Assembly: GCA_032622095.1 (NCBI GenBank)
Contig: CP136061.1
Location: forward strand, 257,518,077-257,582,076
Reading direction: 5' to 3'
Source of the DNA: Siphonodentalium dalli
Taxonomy: Eukaryota; Mollusca; Scaphopoda; Gadilida; Siphonodentaliidae
Length of the DNA stretch: 64,000 nt
Below are positions 41,991-51,162 of this stretch, piece by piece; positions within the stretch are counted from its first letter, which is position 1, and each line of letters begins with the position of its first letter. The notes under the pieces are model-generated. The model was not told the DNA's origin. It saw only the letters and a list, made by a program, of their open reading frames with translations, and did not search any database. A program made the translations under genes and the position numbers.

Positions 41991-43654
41991 CAGTGTTCAC
42001 GCTGTCGGTAGCCAAATTAGCCAATGGCTAATCTTTTTCGAATTTGGCTAATAAAAATTTCATTTGGCTAAACTTTTGGCTAAAAAGTTTTTGACCCAAA
42101 ATGGAGACGGAAATCATGGAGTCAGAAAGCTAATTAATAAAAGCGCTCAATAGATCGACATTCAAGACGAAGTTAGGTGACGAAAGTACCGGTATTTCGT
42201 TATTTTCGTACTTATGAAATATCGTTCCGTGTGGCGGCTGTACAAAGGGAACATTATACAACTGATTGACATCTGATCAGTATTTTTGTTTATATATATG
42301 CTTTGAAGAGAGTTGTTATCAGTTAGCACAATTAATAGGTGAATACCTAGTGGTGATGCTGTTGTTTTAAAGAGTGATTTTTTGTTTATACGCCGTCGAT
42401 GACCCCGACTATGTAAACAATACGAAACATGTATGCTTTGAAGAGAGTTGTCATCAGTGAGCACAATGAATAGGTGATTAACTAGTGATACCGCTGCTGT
42501 TTTAAGGTGTTTTTGTAATGTCCAATAAATAGGCGGATCGGAATAGTATCCATCATTCACAATTTCCATCATCATCTAATCATCAAAACGTATAAGCTGT
42601 ATACTGGTTAATATGTAATTATACCCCCACTTTCGAAGAAAATGGGGGGTATACTGGATTGACTCAGTCCGTCCGTCCGTCACGTTTTCTCATTCCGTTG
42701 GTACGTCCGTCCGACCTCATAACTCGAACAACTACGAACCGATTTCAATAATTTTTTGTATGCAATCTCCTTAGGACAGTCTCTCCGCATGATGCTAATT
42801 GCGGGTCGGTCCGACTTAATAACTTTAACAAATATGAACCGATTTCAATAATTTTTGGTATACATGCTTCTCACAATACCTTCTCAACATGGTGCGGCTA
42901 GGGATTGGCTCAGACTGTTTTTCGTAATATTACACCTCATTTTCGACTTAATTAACTTTAACAAATATGAACCGATTTGAATAATTTTTCTGTACAAGCT
43001 TCTTGTGACACCATATCAATATTATTGGTCCGAATTTTTCTTTAAAGTTAAAAATCTTTGTGGTTGAGTTTACAGATAATGCGTGTTGAATTTGCCACGG
43101 TGGGGGTATGCTAGCACTCGAGTGCACACCTCTTGTTAATTAAGCCGTCTGCTTTGTTCGTGATAGAAGAGCAGTTCTTAACTCAGTGGTTACGCAATGT
43201 GTGACATTAAATGTATCCCTGGCTTAACTTCATAAAAGATTTGAATACAATAGATATTCACCAGTTAACACCTTACTATAATAAGCCATTGTTAGCGGCC
43301 GTGGTCCGTGCGCATGGTCCGACGTGAAATCCCATCGTATTTTATATTAATGTTTTATAAATTGATCTGCCTGTGTGTTATGTGATATGTGATGATATGT
43401 TCGTATAATATTGATTTTAAAGTTGTTTTTGTGTTGTTTTAATTATGTTTTCACTCTGAGTATAAATAATAAAGTTTAAAACAAATATTTTAGTCATTAA
43501 TTGTGAACCGACCAAAAAACGATGATTTAATTTGGCCAAATTGTTTTTAATTTGGCCAAAAAACATTTGGCTAAAGTTTTTTTCATTTGGCTAATAAAAT
43601 TTTCATTTGGCTAAACTTTTGGCTAAACTTTTTTTCGGTCCAGCGTGAACAGTG
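41991..43654. mobile_element. hAT-like element with exact 8-bp target duplication
   Basis: Ends CAGTGTTCACGCTG and CAGCGTGAACAGTG (one mismatch in 14) with GTTATAGG directly outside both (41983-41990 and 43655-43662). CA(G/C)TG-type ends and an 8-bp duplication are the hAT signature. Subterminal regions are full of inverted ATTTGGCTAA / TTTGGCCAAA motifs. The interior holds an approximately 134-bp direct duplication (42295-42515, ATGCTTTGAAGAGAGTTGT) that makes a 137-codon minus frame internally repetitive, and a nested Q-type repeat. No transposase. Confidence 0.85.
42619..43138. repeat. Q-type repeat nested in the hAT-like element
   Basis: ATACCCCCACTTTCGAAG / GGGGGGTATACTGGATTGAC, CAGTCCGTCCGTCCGTCACG, three AACTATGAACCGATTTCAAT-like subunits, and the end GTGGGGGTATGCTAGCACTC..CACACCTCTTGTT. 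Confidence 0.65.
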
Positions 43655-43852
43655 GTTATAGGATTTTTTGGTCTGATAATAGCCAAAAATAAATATTTAA
43701 TTTTTTTTTCTCGGTTTTTCAGTCAAAAATACCACACTTGAAGTTCTTGTGTTTATTTTTGTTATTAAACAAATGAATTAAACCTTGCCCCACTCTACTC
43801 CAGAAACAGGCATATTATGCCACACCCCGACGGCGTGCTCTTGTTAAAAATG

Positions 43853-44035
43853 GGATGTATTATGTTATTAGTCTGTCCATCCGGCCGTTCATTTTTGGTT
43901 TCTGAATGATAACTTCAGATAGTCTCAACCGAGTTAACTAAATGAAATTTGGTATGTAACTTTACTACCACAATGTTCAAATTTGGGTTCCGCACGCCAA
44001 TGTTCACCTGGGTTATGGCCCTTTGTTGGAATTAA
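43853..44035. repeat. P-type repeat fragment
   Basis: GGGATGTATTATGTTATTAG, GTCCATCCGGCCGTTC, TTTCTGAATGATAACTTCAG and GGGTTATGGCCCTTTG. Confidence 0.55.
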
Positions 44036-44093
44036 CACGGGTGTATTTATATTCTTGTTGCATTTGGCTAGACCACGTCTTCTTGGCCCACAA

Positions 44094-44222
44094 GTGATTG
44101 GGATATCAGTTGGGTTGGTGCTGTAACAGCTTGGGATATCAGTTGGGTTGGTGCTGTAACAGCTTGGGATATCAGTTGGGTTGGTGCTGTAACAGCTTGG
44201 GATATCAGTTGGGTTGGTGCCG
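44094..44222. repeat. Tandem repeat, 33-bp unit, 4 copies
   Basis: CAGCTTGGGATATCAGTTGG + GTTGGTGCTGTAA. It lies in a 138-codon minus-strand frame (44350-43934) that reads as an 11-residue repeat (YSTNPTDIPSC) flanked by non-repeat sequence. It could be a fragment of a coding exon, but no family is recognised and it overlaps the P-type fragment. Confidence 0.75.
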
Positions 44223-44497
44223 ATTCCTCTTCTGTAACTGACTTCACACCCAGAATCGTGGGCGGGAGTTTTTTTGCTTAATATGTGTCTTCGGATTAGG
44301 TCAAATGGATTAGCTTTGTGTATATGAACATAGAGGGAAGCCTTTCCCAAGAATAAATCACTGATGTTGTTTTATTTTATAGTTCTGGTTTCATGGTCGA
44401 GGCGAATGTCATTTAATGTAATAAATTGTAGACTTGAATAAAGAACTTGAATAAAGCAAGAATATTCTAGAATATAGAGTACTCCATTTATTCAAAG
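44223..44497. other. No gene seen
   Basis: AT-rich. The last 20 bases (TACTCCATTTATTCAAAG) recur just right of the next C element. Confidence 0.4.
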
Positions 44498-44796
44498 TAC
44501 AGTAATGCCCTAAGTAATCGACTCCTTAACCACAGCAGAATTATGGGAAACTTGTCAGGATTTAGTCGGAAATATGGCTCGTTACCATTCAACGGAAAGC
44601 TCTCAGTGAGATGAATGGCAACAAGCCATATTTCCGACTAAATCCTGAAAATTTACCCATAATTCTGCTGTGGTTAACCCTTTGAGTGCCAGGATGATTT
44701 TTGTATCAACCCATATACCCTGTGCCAATGCATTCTCTTATATATGCGAGTCGACCATAGGTCGCCTCGTATATATAAGAGAATGCATTGGCCTAA

Positions 44797-44832
<36 letters not shown>

Positions 44833-44947
44833 TTTTAATAATTTATTCTTATATTCTTTACAGACTTATTTTGTAGGTTTAGGGCCGATGAGATCGGTCC
44901 CTGGCACTCAAAGGGTTAAGGAGTCGATTATTTAGGGCATTATTGTA
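44498..44947. mobile_element. Family C foldback interrupted by A8
   Basis: TACAGTAATGCCCTAAGTAA to GGGCATTATTGTA. A8 sits at the TTAA of the right arm (CTGCTGTGGTTAA / TTAAGGAGTCGA). TACTCCATTTATTCAAAG flanks the whole on the left, and TACTCCATTTTATTCAAAG on the right. Confidence 0.85.
44674..44919. mobile_element. Family A TTAA element, copy A8
   Basis: TTAACCCTTTGAGTGCCAGG to CTGGCACTCAAAGGGTTAA; hairpin at 44724-44792, followed by a T run of about 28 bases. Nested in a C foldback. Confidence 0.85.
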
Positions 44948-45111
44948 CTCCATTTTATTCAAAGTATCTGAAATAACAGGAAAGCATGGTCCCTAAGAAA
45001 ATATTGAACTTATTATGTGAACATTTCCCACCAGTTATTATGACTCATTCTGCTCTTGTATAATCTGTTCATCTGTTTATATTTCCTGAGCATTCCTTCG
45101 GATGAATATTA

Positions 45112-45342
45112 TTAACCCTTTGAGTGCCAGGGCCCGATATTATCGGCCCTAAACCTACACAATAAGTCTGTTAAAGAATATAATAAAATATATTAAAATT
45201 GTAAAAAAAAAAAAATTGTTAAGCCAATGCATTCTCTTATATATGCGAGGCGACCTATGGTCGACTCGCATATATAAGAGAATGCATTGGCACAGGGTAT
45301 ATGGGTTAATACAAAAATCGGACCTGGCACTCAAAGGGTTAA
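45112..45342. mobile_element. Family A TTAA element, copy A9
   Basis: TTAACCCTTTGAGTGCCAGG to CCTGGCACTCAAAGGGTTAA; hairpin at 45223-45291 (reverse form). Confidence 0.85.
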
Positions 45343-45418
45343 TAGACCATTCCAATCTATACAATTATAACTGAATGGGAGAATTCATTCAGTAAAGATT
45401 AAGCTTAAAACTAATTGG

Positions 45419-46007
45419 TACAGTAATGCCCTAAATAATCTACTCCTTAACCACAGCAGTACTTACGGGTAATTTTTCAGGAATTTGTCGAAAATATAAC
45501 TTGTTGCCATTTATCGGAAAGATCTCACTGACATCCGATGAATGGCAACAAGCCATATTTACAACTAAATCCTGAAAAGTTACCCATAATTCTGCTGTGG
45601 TTAACCCTTTACCCAACAAACCGGCCAAATAAAGCTTCAACAGCCTAAAATATCTTCGGTCTGTCTCAATAGAACCATACAAATATGGATATCATTGGAA
45701 CCGGCTCATTGACCACATTGTGATAGTTACAGTTAGCCCTGTGCCAATGCATTCTCTTATATATGCGAGTCGACCATAGGTCGCCTCGCATATATAAGAG
45801 AATGCATTGGCCTAAAAAAAATCTTTTTTAACCATTTTTTCTTACATTCTTTAACAATTTTTAAATTTTTAATGTGTTAAGCCAATGCATTCTCTTATAT
45901 ATGCGAGGCGACCTATGGTCGACTCGCATATATAAGAGAATGCATTGGCACAGGGCCCTTCTGTTGGGTAAAGGGTTAAGGAGTCAATTATTTAGGGCTT
46001 TACTGTA
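45419..46007. mobile_element. Family C foldback interrupted by B6
   Basis: TACAGTAATGCCCTAAATAA to AGGGCTTTACTGTA. B6 is in the right arm TTAA. A paralogous copy at 52874-53058, with the same right-flanking sequence, lacks B6 and has one TTAA. Confidence 0.9.
45601..45979. mobile_element. Family B TTAA element, copy B6
   Basis: TTAACCCTTTACCCAACAAA to TCTGTTGGGTAAAGGGTTAA; hairpins at 45743-45811 and 45881-45949. TTAA duplication is shown by the empty paralog at about 53028. Confidence 0.9.
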
Positions 46008-46285
46008 GTTACATGCCTTCCTCGTGGCCACATGGGACTTATTGATTACTCACCTGCATTTGATTTTCGTAAGTGTACTGATATTATTAAGAAAATCAAA
46101 CACTGGTGTAAGCCTGAGTTTAGTGTGCCTGTCATTATCAGAATGAGGTCCCCAGAGGGTGAATTTAGTGAAGCTAGCATCACTAAATTCCCCCTCTGGG
46201 GACCTCATCTTCTCTGAAAAGCTACTTTATTATAAAATTTCTATATTATAAACTTCTTCACATAGATTCTATTTCTTTATTTATG
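46008..46285. repeat. Flank shared with 53059-53350, containing a G-type hairpin
   Basis: GTTACATGCCTTCCTCGTGG to ACATAGATTCTATTTCTT is duplicated at 53059-53350. That copy has an extra segment of about 24 bases (TTTGTGAACTCCCGGGAAAA) lost here across an ACATG match. The hairpin at 46136-46213 pairs AGAATGAGGTCCCCAGAGGG with CCCCTCTGGGGACCTCATCT. Confidence 0.85.
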
Positions 46286-46325
46286 GCATTACTGTAAAAA
46301 TAGTGACCTTTCAATAGCTTTCATG

Positions 46326-46429
46326 CAATTATCATTGTTAATTTCAGGTGATCTTCATACGAGAGAATCATTCTCCGAGGACACCTTAGATGAGCGGCGG
46401 AGAAACGTCTGCTATAACACCGGTGATCA
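46326..46429 (+). promoter_or_regulatory. Candidate 3' splice site and 5' leader of the GPCR
   Basis: CATTGTTAATTTCAG ends at 46347 and is followed by GTGATC: a pyrimidine-moderate acceptor. The sequence from there to the ATG is not coding in the GPCR frame (TGA at 46424-46426). If used, the leader has an upstream exon, and the promoter would be elsewhere, because 45419-46285 is transposon-derived. No TATA or initiator signal can be assigned. Confidence 0.35.
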
Positions 46430-47767
46430 ATGGAGTTCATATCACCACCATACCTTTACGGAAATGAAAGTATGGACGTCAATCTCACAAATCAATACCC
46501 GCCGCCATTTGATGAAGAGAGGATGCGAGAGATGATTCAAAAAGCAAACATTCGATACAAAACGGATGAGTTGGTACACTATTTACAAGGAATTTCTGGA
46601 GTGACGATTTGCGTTATCGGCATCATCTGTAATATTCTTTCTGTGATTGTCTTATCCCGGAAGACACTTCGCTCATCAACTTATTCATATCTCTCCGCGC
46701 TAGCAGCATGTGATACATTGGTACTTTTTTTCACATTTTTACTTTTGACTAAAGACTCTGAAAAGCCAGATAAAGGAACAATACGCTGGGATGAACCTTA
46801 TTACGTTAAAATGTTTCCTATCGTTCATCCATTGGCTGTAGCTACGCAAACATGTTCTATTTGGTTGACGCTTGCATTCACGGTGGATCGGTACATAATG
46901 ATATGCCATCCATTTAGTGCGGAGAATTTCTGTAGCATTCGTCGAGCGAGAATCGTTATTTTCTCGCTATCAGTAGCAGCGCTCATATTCACTATCCCAA
47001 AATTCCTGGAGTACCAGACTAAGTCAATAATGGTCTCAGGAAACGAAACGAGACTAGTTCTCGAGTTCAGTGCTATAGGGTTGAGTCCAGTGTTCATTAA
47101 AGTGGTACATATTTGGTTATATTTGATGTTTGTTTGCGGCGGACCTTTTCTTTCTCTCGTCGTTCTCAACACGTTCCTCGTCCATGCTGTGAGGATGTCG
47201 CAAAAGAAAGAAAAGGAACTGAACCCAAAAGAAGTCCGTCGGAACGATACAACGATAATGCTTATTGGACTAATAGTGATATTTCTCATCTGTCAAGTTC
47301 CGGCACTCGTTTCTCGCATTTGGTGGGCACTGGACAAGGACCAGGCCCTCGCATCATGGCCGTACAGTGTCCTTAGTGAAACGGCCAACTTTCTAATTCT
47401 CTTTAATTCAGCCATAAATATCGTTCCGTATTACCTTTTCGGAAAGCGTTTTCGACAGGAAATTGCTCTGGTGCTATGTGCGTGTAAAGGTGATGCTACC
47501 GATGATAAGATTTTGAGGACTTACAGCACGTCTTTCGAAGGCAACAGACGGCACAGTACATACAGTAACAATGGGGCGGTCGCTCCGTTTCTAAAGAACA
47601 GTCATAGCAGGGAAGCCTTTCCACACACTCTACCCAATCATAACGCAGAGATGTCACACACTCTACCCAATCATAACGCAGAGATGTCAGAACTTACGAG
47701 TCTCACTCCGAAAGGACAGAAGAAGCCAGCTAATGGGAACTATGTCCTCACAGTTAACAAGAATTAA
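46430..47767 (+). CDS. Rhodopsin-class GPCR, FMRFamide/neuropeptide receptor-like
   Basis: A complete 445-residue frame without introns; an in-frame TGA six bases upstream makes the first Met the likely start. Seven membrane segments lie at about 52-76 (with CN68), 84-106 (CD95), 131-157, 174-190, 223-253, 273-298 and 316-336. DRY is at 153-155. The short third inner loop ends NPKEVRRNDTT; TM6 has CQVP instead of CWxP. TM7 has NSAINIVPY, so NPxxY is altered to NIVPY, followed by FGKRFRQE and a CAC pair (350, 352) suited to palmitoylation. N-glycosylation sites: N12, N18, N205. No Cys stands at the usual TM3 position (F129), nor in the second outer loop, so the common disulfide appears absent. 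The tail carries a duplicated HTLPNHNAEMS (399-420). The TM1, TM3 and TM7 pattern resembles the FMRFamide receptor-like group; the ligand is inferred, not shown. It would act at the plasma membrane through G proteins. Confidence 0.85.
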   Translation: MEFISPPYLYGNESMDVNLTNQYPPPFDEERMREMIQKANIRYKTDELVHYLQGISGVTICVIGIICNILSVIVLSRKTLRSSTYSYLSALAACDTLVLFFTFLLLTKDSEKPDKGTIRWDEPYYVKMFPIVHPLAVATQTCSIWLTLAFTVDRYIMICHPFSAENFCSIRRARIVIFSLSVAALIFTIPKFLEYQTKSIMVSGNETRLVLEFSAIGLSPVFIKVVHIWLYLMFVCGGPFLSLVVLNTFLVHAVRMSQKKEKELNPKEVRRNDTTIMLIGLIVIFLICQVPALVSRIWWALDKDQALASWPYSVLSETANFLILFNSAINIVPYYLFGKRFRQEIALVLCACKGDATDDKILRTYSTSFEGNRRHSTYSNNGAVAPFLKNSHSREAFPHTLPNHNAEMSHTLPNHNAEMSELTSLTPKGQKKPANGNYVLTVNKN

Positions 47768-48035
47768 CCCATAGGAATTATATCCTCACCATTAACAGGA
47801 CTTAATTCATGGGATTTATGTCGGACTGTTGACAGGAATTATTACCACATTAGAAAGCATTCTCTAGTAGATTAACAGTATTTTATCCTCATGATAAGAT
47901 TCCATAATTTTGAGGCGAAGTTGACTGGAAGTGGGCGGCCGGCGTTAATGAAGCTTTGTTTTCATTAACACCCGCTTCCGGTTAAGTCACCGATCACGTG
48001 ATCACATGAGGACGGAGTGGTAATAATAGTAATAA
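47768..48035. other. GPCR 3' flank with a small hairpin
   Basis: No gene. At about 47926-47987, CTGGAAGTGGGCGGCC / GTTAATGAA is inverted as TTCATTAAC / CCCGCTTCCGG. No AATAAA is seen before about 48174. Confidence 0.5.
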
Positions 48036-48205
48036 CATGATTTTGTTGAGCACCTTTGTTTATTAACAGCCCTCCAGGAATGATTAACAGCCCTCGGTCC
48101 TATTAGCGGCCCTCAACTGCGTCTTGGGCCTCTAATAGGCCCTTGGGCTGTTAATCATACCCGTCGGGCCGTTAATAAACCATAACGCCCTAAAAAATCA
48201 TGTTA
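48036..48205. mobile_element. Foldback element S downstream of the GPCR
   Basis: CATGATTTTGTTGAG, TTTATTAACAGCCCTCC, GATTAACAGCCC and TAGCGGCCC on the left are inverted as GGCCTCTAATAGGCCC, GGGCTGTTAATC, GGGCCGTTAATAAA and AAATCATG on the right. GC-rich arms of about 75 bp. The AATAAA at about 48174 inside the right arm is the nearest candidate polyadenylation signal to the GPCR. Confidence 0.7.
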
Positions 48206-48250
48206 TTGGTATTTTAACTCATGGGGAATGTCATCACAGTTAATTAATAT

Positions 48251-48423
48251 GCAATTATTTTATGTGTCTTTTGGGAACAGTCAAAATTGTTGTCCCTCGG
48301 TATCAGGAATGACTATCGAACTGTTGCCCAAGGCCATAGGCCGAGGGCAACAGTTCGATAGTCATTCCTGATACCGAGGGACAACAATTTTGCCTGTTCC
48401 CAAAAGACACATGAAATAATTGC
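48251..48423. mobile_element. Near-perfect long palindrome, arms about 79 bp
   Basis: GCAATTATTTTATGTGTCTT, TTGGGAACAG, TTGTTGTCCCTCGGTATCAG and GAATGACTATCGAACTGTTG read inverted on the right as CAACAGTTCGATAGTCATTC, CTGATACCGAGGGACAACAA, CTGTTCCCAAAAGACACATG and AAATAATTGC. Only a few mismatches are present; the spacer is about 15 bases (AAGGCCATAGGCCGA). Confidence 0.9.
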
Positions 48424-48672
48424 TTTGTTACCCAATACATTTACTTGTATATAATCAGGTCATTGCTAATTAATCACACTCTTTAATAGTGTTATTTCGA
48501 ATTATGAGAACTAACTGGTATATACCGCTATGGAAATAGCCGAAACGTCACGGAAATTGCAAACCATGTAACAGTTAGTTTGGGCCAGTCAACAGTTCGC
48601 TCGGAGCCAGTCAACAGTTCGCTTGGGTCGGGCAACAGTTCACGAAGTAAAACTCTACTATTGGGTAACAAC
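48424..48672. repeat. Inverted TTGTTACCCAATA pair with an AACAGTTCGC repeat
   Basis: TTTGTTACCCAATACATTTA at the left and CTATTGGGTAACAAC at the right are inverses. Between them is GCCAGTCAACAGTTCGCT, repeated 2-3 times. CAACAGTTCG is also the inner arm motif of the adjacent palindrome, so the two may belong to one element. Confidence 0.5.
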
Positions 48673-48712
48673 ATGAATTAACTCATGGGATTTATGTCCA
48701 TACAGTTAACAG

Positions 48713-48943
48713 TTATTATTTTTAGGCCAATGTATTCTCTTATATGGGAGACTTGCATATATAAGAGCATATATAAGAGAATGCATTGGCACAGGGTTTT
48801 CTCAACATTTCAGGAAGCTCCAGTCATGGGAGTGTTAAACTACCCTTACGGAGCCCTTCAGACGTGAGCAGACGACACTCAGCAATTCAAACTGCCACCT
48901 GTATGGGGCTCCCTAAAGGAAACTCCAGTCATGGGAGTGTTAA
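48713..48943. mobile_element. Old V-type element ends
   Basis: GGCCAATGTATTCTCTTATA, a shortened loop, AAGAGAATGCATTGGCACAG and the terminus GGAAGCTCCAGTCATGGGAG + TGTTAA (ending 48836). A second terminus with the same AACTCCAGTCATGGGAGTGT + TAA ends at 48943. GTGAGCAGACGACACT at 48865 is shared with family E. Confidence 0.6.
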
Positions 48944-48949
48944 CTTTCC

Positions 48950-49045
48950 TCCAAGGGGCATAACATCCACACAACTTACCAGGGGCTGTAACATCCACAC
49001 AACTTACCAGGGGCTGTAACATCCACACAACTTCATTGTTACATC
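48950..49045. repeat. Tandem repeat, 32-bp unit, about 3 copies
   Basis: GTAACATCCACACAACTTAC + CAGGGGCT repeated. Confidence 0.8.
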
Positions 49046-51107
49046 TTAACCCTTTTCCCAACAAACCGGCCAAAACCGGCCAAATAAAGCTTCAACAGCC
49101 TAAAATATCTTCGGTCTGTCTCAATGGAACCATACAAATATGGATATCATTGGAACCGGCTCCTTGACCACATTGTGATAGTTACAGTTATGCCCTGTGC
49201 CAATGCATTCTCTTATATATGCGAGTCGACCATAGGTCGCCTCGCAATTATAAGGCCTTTTATTTTTGATAAAGTGGTTTACGGAATTTTTGCCCATTGG
49301 TTCAGTCGGGTCGGACGAAAAAAAATAAAAAATAAAATGGCAATATCAATTTTTTTTTTTTTTTTAGGTTCGTAAACATGTATGTCAGCACTTCTGTCAG
49401 GGGGCTTCCAGAATGAAGATAATACATTATACTTGGGAAAAAACACAATATTTGGTGTCAATATTCCGAATAATTCAAAAAAATAAAGATTTGAGAATTT
49501 TTTAATATTGAGTATACTGCTCCACAGATATATTGCATCTGACAGTATTAAAGTCACGGCTTTCCATCCATATATTACTCTAGTGACCCAAATAAATGTA
49601 CCTGTACGATTATTATTTTTAAAGTGAAAGTCCACCCTGTACGATTCTTATTTGGGCCTACGATTATTACATTTAATGAAACATTTCTGATTTATTGGAA
49701 TGCTCGCATAAAAGTGTACATTACGTGGAAGAATAACATGTAAATTTGTGCCAAGACACCGCCCTTCTCAATCCCAGCGCAACATATATGTGATCGGGTC
49801 AACGTTGGTGTGTTTTCGGCCGTTTTCCCAACATGGAAACACATTTCTGCTCCCAGTTTCCCAAACATTTCCACCCCGTTCTATTATTCCGACCCCTACG
49901 ATTATTAGAAATCATAGCATTTTCCACCCCGTACGATTATTCCGACCCGTACGTTTATTCGGGACATGAGAGTATATCAAAGAATGACATCACAGGAAGC
50001 CTGTCAGCCCCTTTAAACGGGTAGGACAATTTTACAAAAATCGTGTGTGTGGACACAGTTCATCATGTGATGATGCCTCCCCATTTCTCCTTCAACTCCC
50101 ACCCCAATTAGTATGTTTTACTTCACCCCCCCCCCCCCCCACACCAAATTAACTTCACCCCATGGCTGCACCCAAGTTCACAAAATCTTCTAGTTTACTC
50201 CATGGTCAAAATAATTCTAAACAATTTTTTAACAGGACACCCAAATAATCAACAAACGGATTTAAATTTTAATAGTACCATAAATCTGCAGTATACCGGT
50301 TTGCATCTCCGACCAGCGTTTGAAAACTGAAGGTATTCGTGACCAATAAATGTATAAAGCCGACAAATGTCCGATAAATTGATGACACCTGTTTACACTT
50401 CCGGGTTTGGAAGATGAAATACATGGGACATACCGGTAACTCCAAATTCCAATCGATTTAAAAGTGCAGATTTTTACAAAAGTATAACTGGACATGTACC
50501 TTTTAGGTGGAAGATTGTTATAAGCATTTTTTTTCTTGTTGGCATCGAGCATTTACATCAATATTAGGTTAATACTGATTTTCGTCGCGCTCTCCATGAC
50601 GGTCGTAGTGATAAATCATATCACGAAATTTGGAAACGCCGTCACCATGAAGAGCGCGACTATTACAAAAGCTACCCAGTATCGATTAAATACTGTACTA
50701 ATTGTACGGGAATGACTCGCCGAGATCAGGGGATGAGTTTGCCCGATCAAAAACTGATATGAAAAGTATGATGGTCGGAGAAATGATTTATTTTTTATAG
50801 TCGGAGGAAATAATAAAAAAAAAAATTATAATCGGGTTTTTTTTTTTTGAGCGGACGTATTTTAAAGGGGTCGGCGGATCCGTAAACCACTAAATAAAAA
50901 AAAAGAGGCCTAAGAGAATGCATTGGCCTAAAAAAAATATTATTTTTAACACTTTTTACCATTTGTTCTTACATTCTTTAACAATTTTATAATTTTTAAT
51001 GTGTTAAGCCAATGCATTCTCTTATATATGCGAGGCGACCTATGGTCGACTCGCATATATAAGAGAATGCATTGGCACAGGGCCCTTCTGTTGGGTAAAG
51101 GGTTAAA
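49046..51107. mobile_element. Family B TTAA element, copy B7, split by a Harbinger-like insertion
   Basis: The left part 49046-49253 starts TTAACCCTTTTCCCAACAAA and breaks inside the first hairpin. The right part 50911-51107 resumes with TAAGAGAATGCATTGGCC, holds the second hairpin (51008-51076) and ends TCTGTTGGGTAAAGGGTTAA. Confidence 0.85.
49254..50910. mobile_element. PIF/Harbinger-like element with TAA target duplication
   Basis: GGCC ends with AGTGGTTTACGGA about 20 bases in on the left and its inverse TCCGTAAACCACT at the right; TAA lies outside both (49251-49253 and 50911-50913). A three-base TWA duplication with GGSC-type ends is typical of PIF/Harbinger; the assignment is inferred. 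The interior has no recognisable transposase. Near 50584-50760 a frame of about 57 codons with a CTNC motif is open (YHEIWKRRHHEERDYYKSYP), perhaps an eroded coding piece. A 14-base C run is at about 50127-50140. Confidence 0.7.
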
Positions 51108-51162
51108 CAATCTATCGCATGGTTCATACATGTAGTTTGCAAAAATAAGACTAGAGAACTTG

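Larger units (their letters stand above)
41452..43845. repeat. P-type repeat interrupted by a hAT-like element
   Basis: Starts ATGCCCGTTTGAAAAAACGG and CCGTCCATCGTCCGTTCGTC, with three tandem subunits of about 160 bp (TTTCCGGATGATAACTTTAG at about 41528, 41692 and 41852). After the hAT-like element it resumes at GGATTTTTTGGTCTG and ends CATATTATGCCAC..CGACGGCGTGCTCTTGTT. Confidence 0.65.

Noticed and set aside
42162-42575. 137-codon minus-strand frame in the hAT-like element
   Set aside because: Its repeated peptide (IVLTD.NSLQSI) comes from a 134-bp direct duplication; no transposase motif is visible.
43934-44350. 138-codon minus-strand frame with YSTNPTDIPSC repeats as a gene
   Set aside because: Repeats are multiples of three and part of the frame lies in a P-type repeat; no signal, domain or splice context was found, though a small exon fragment cannot be excluded.
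46825-47376. 154-codon minus-strand and 87-codon plus-strand frames inside the GPCR
   Set aside because: Shadows of the GPCR coding sequence in other frames, without domains.
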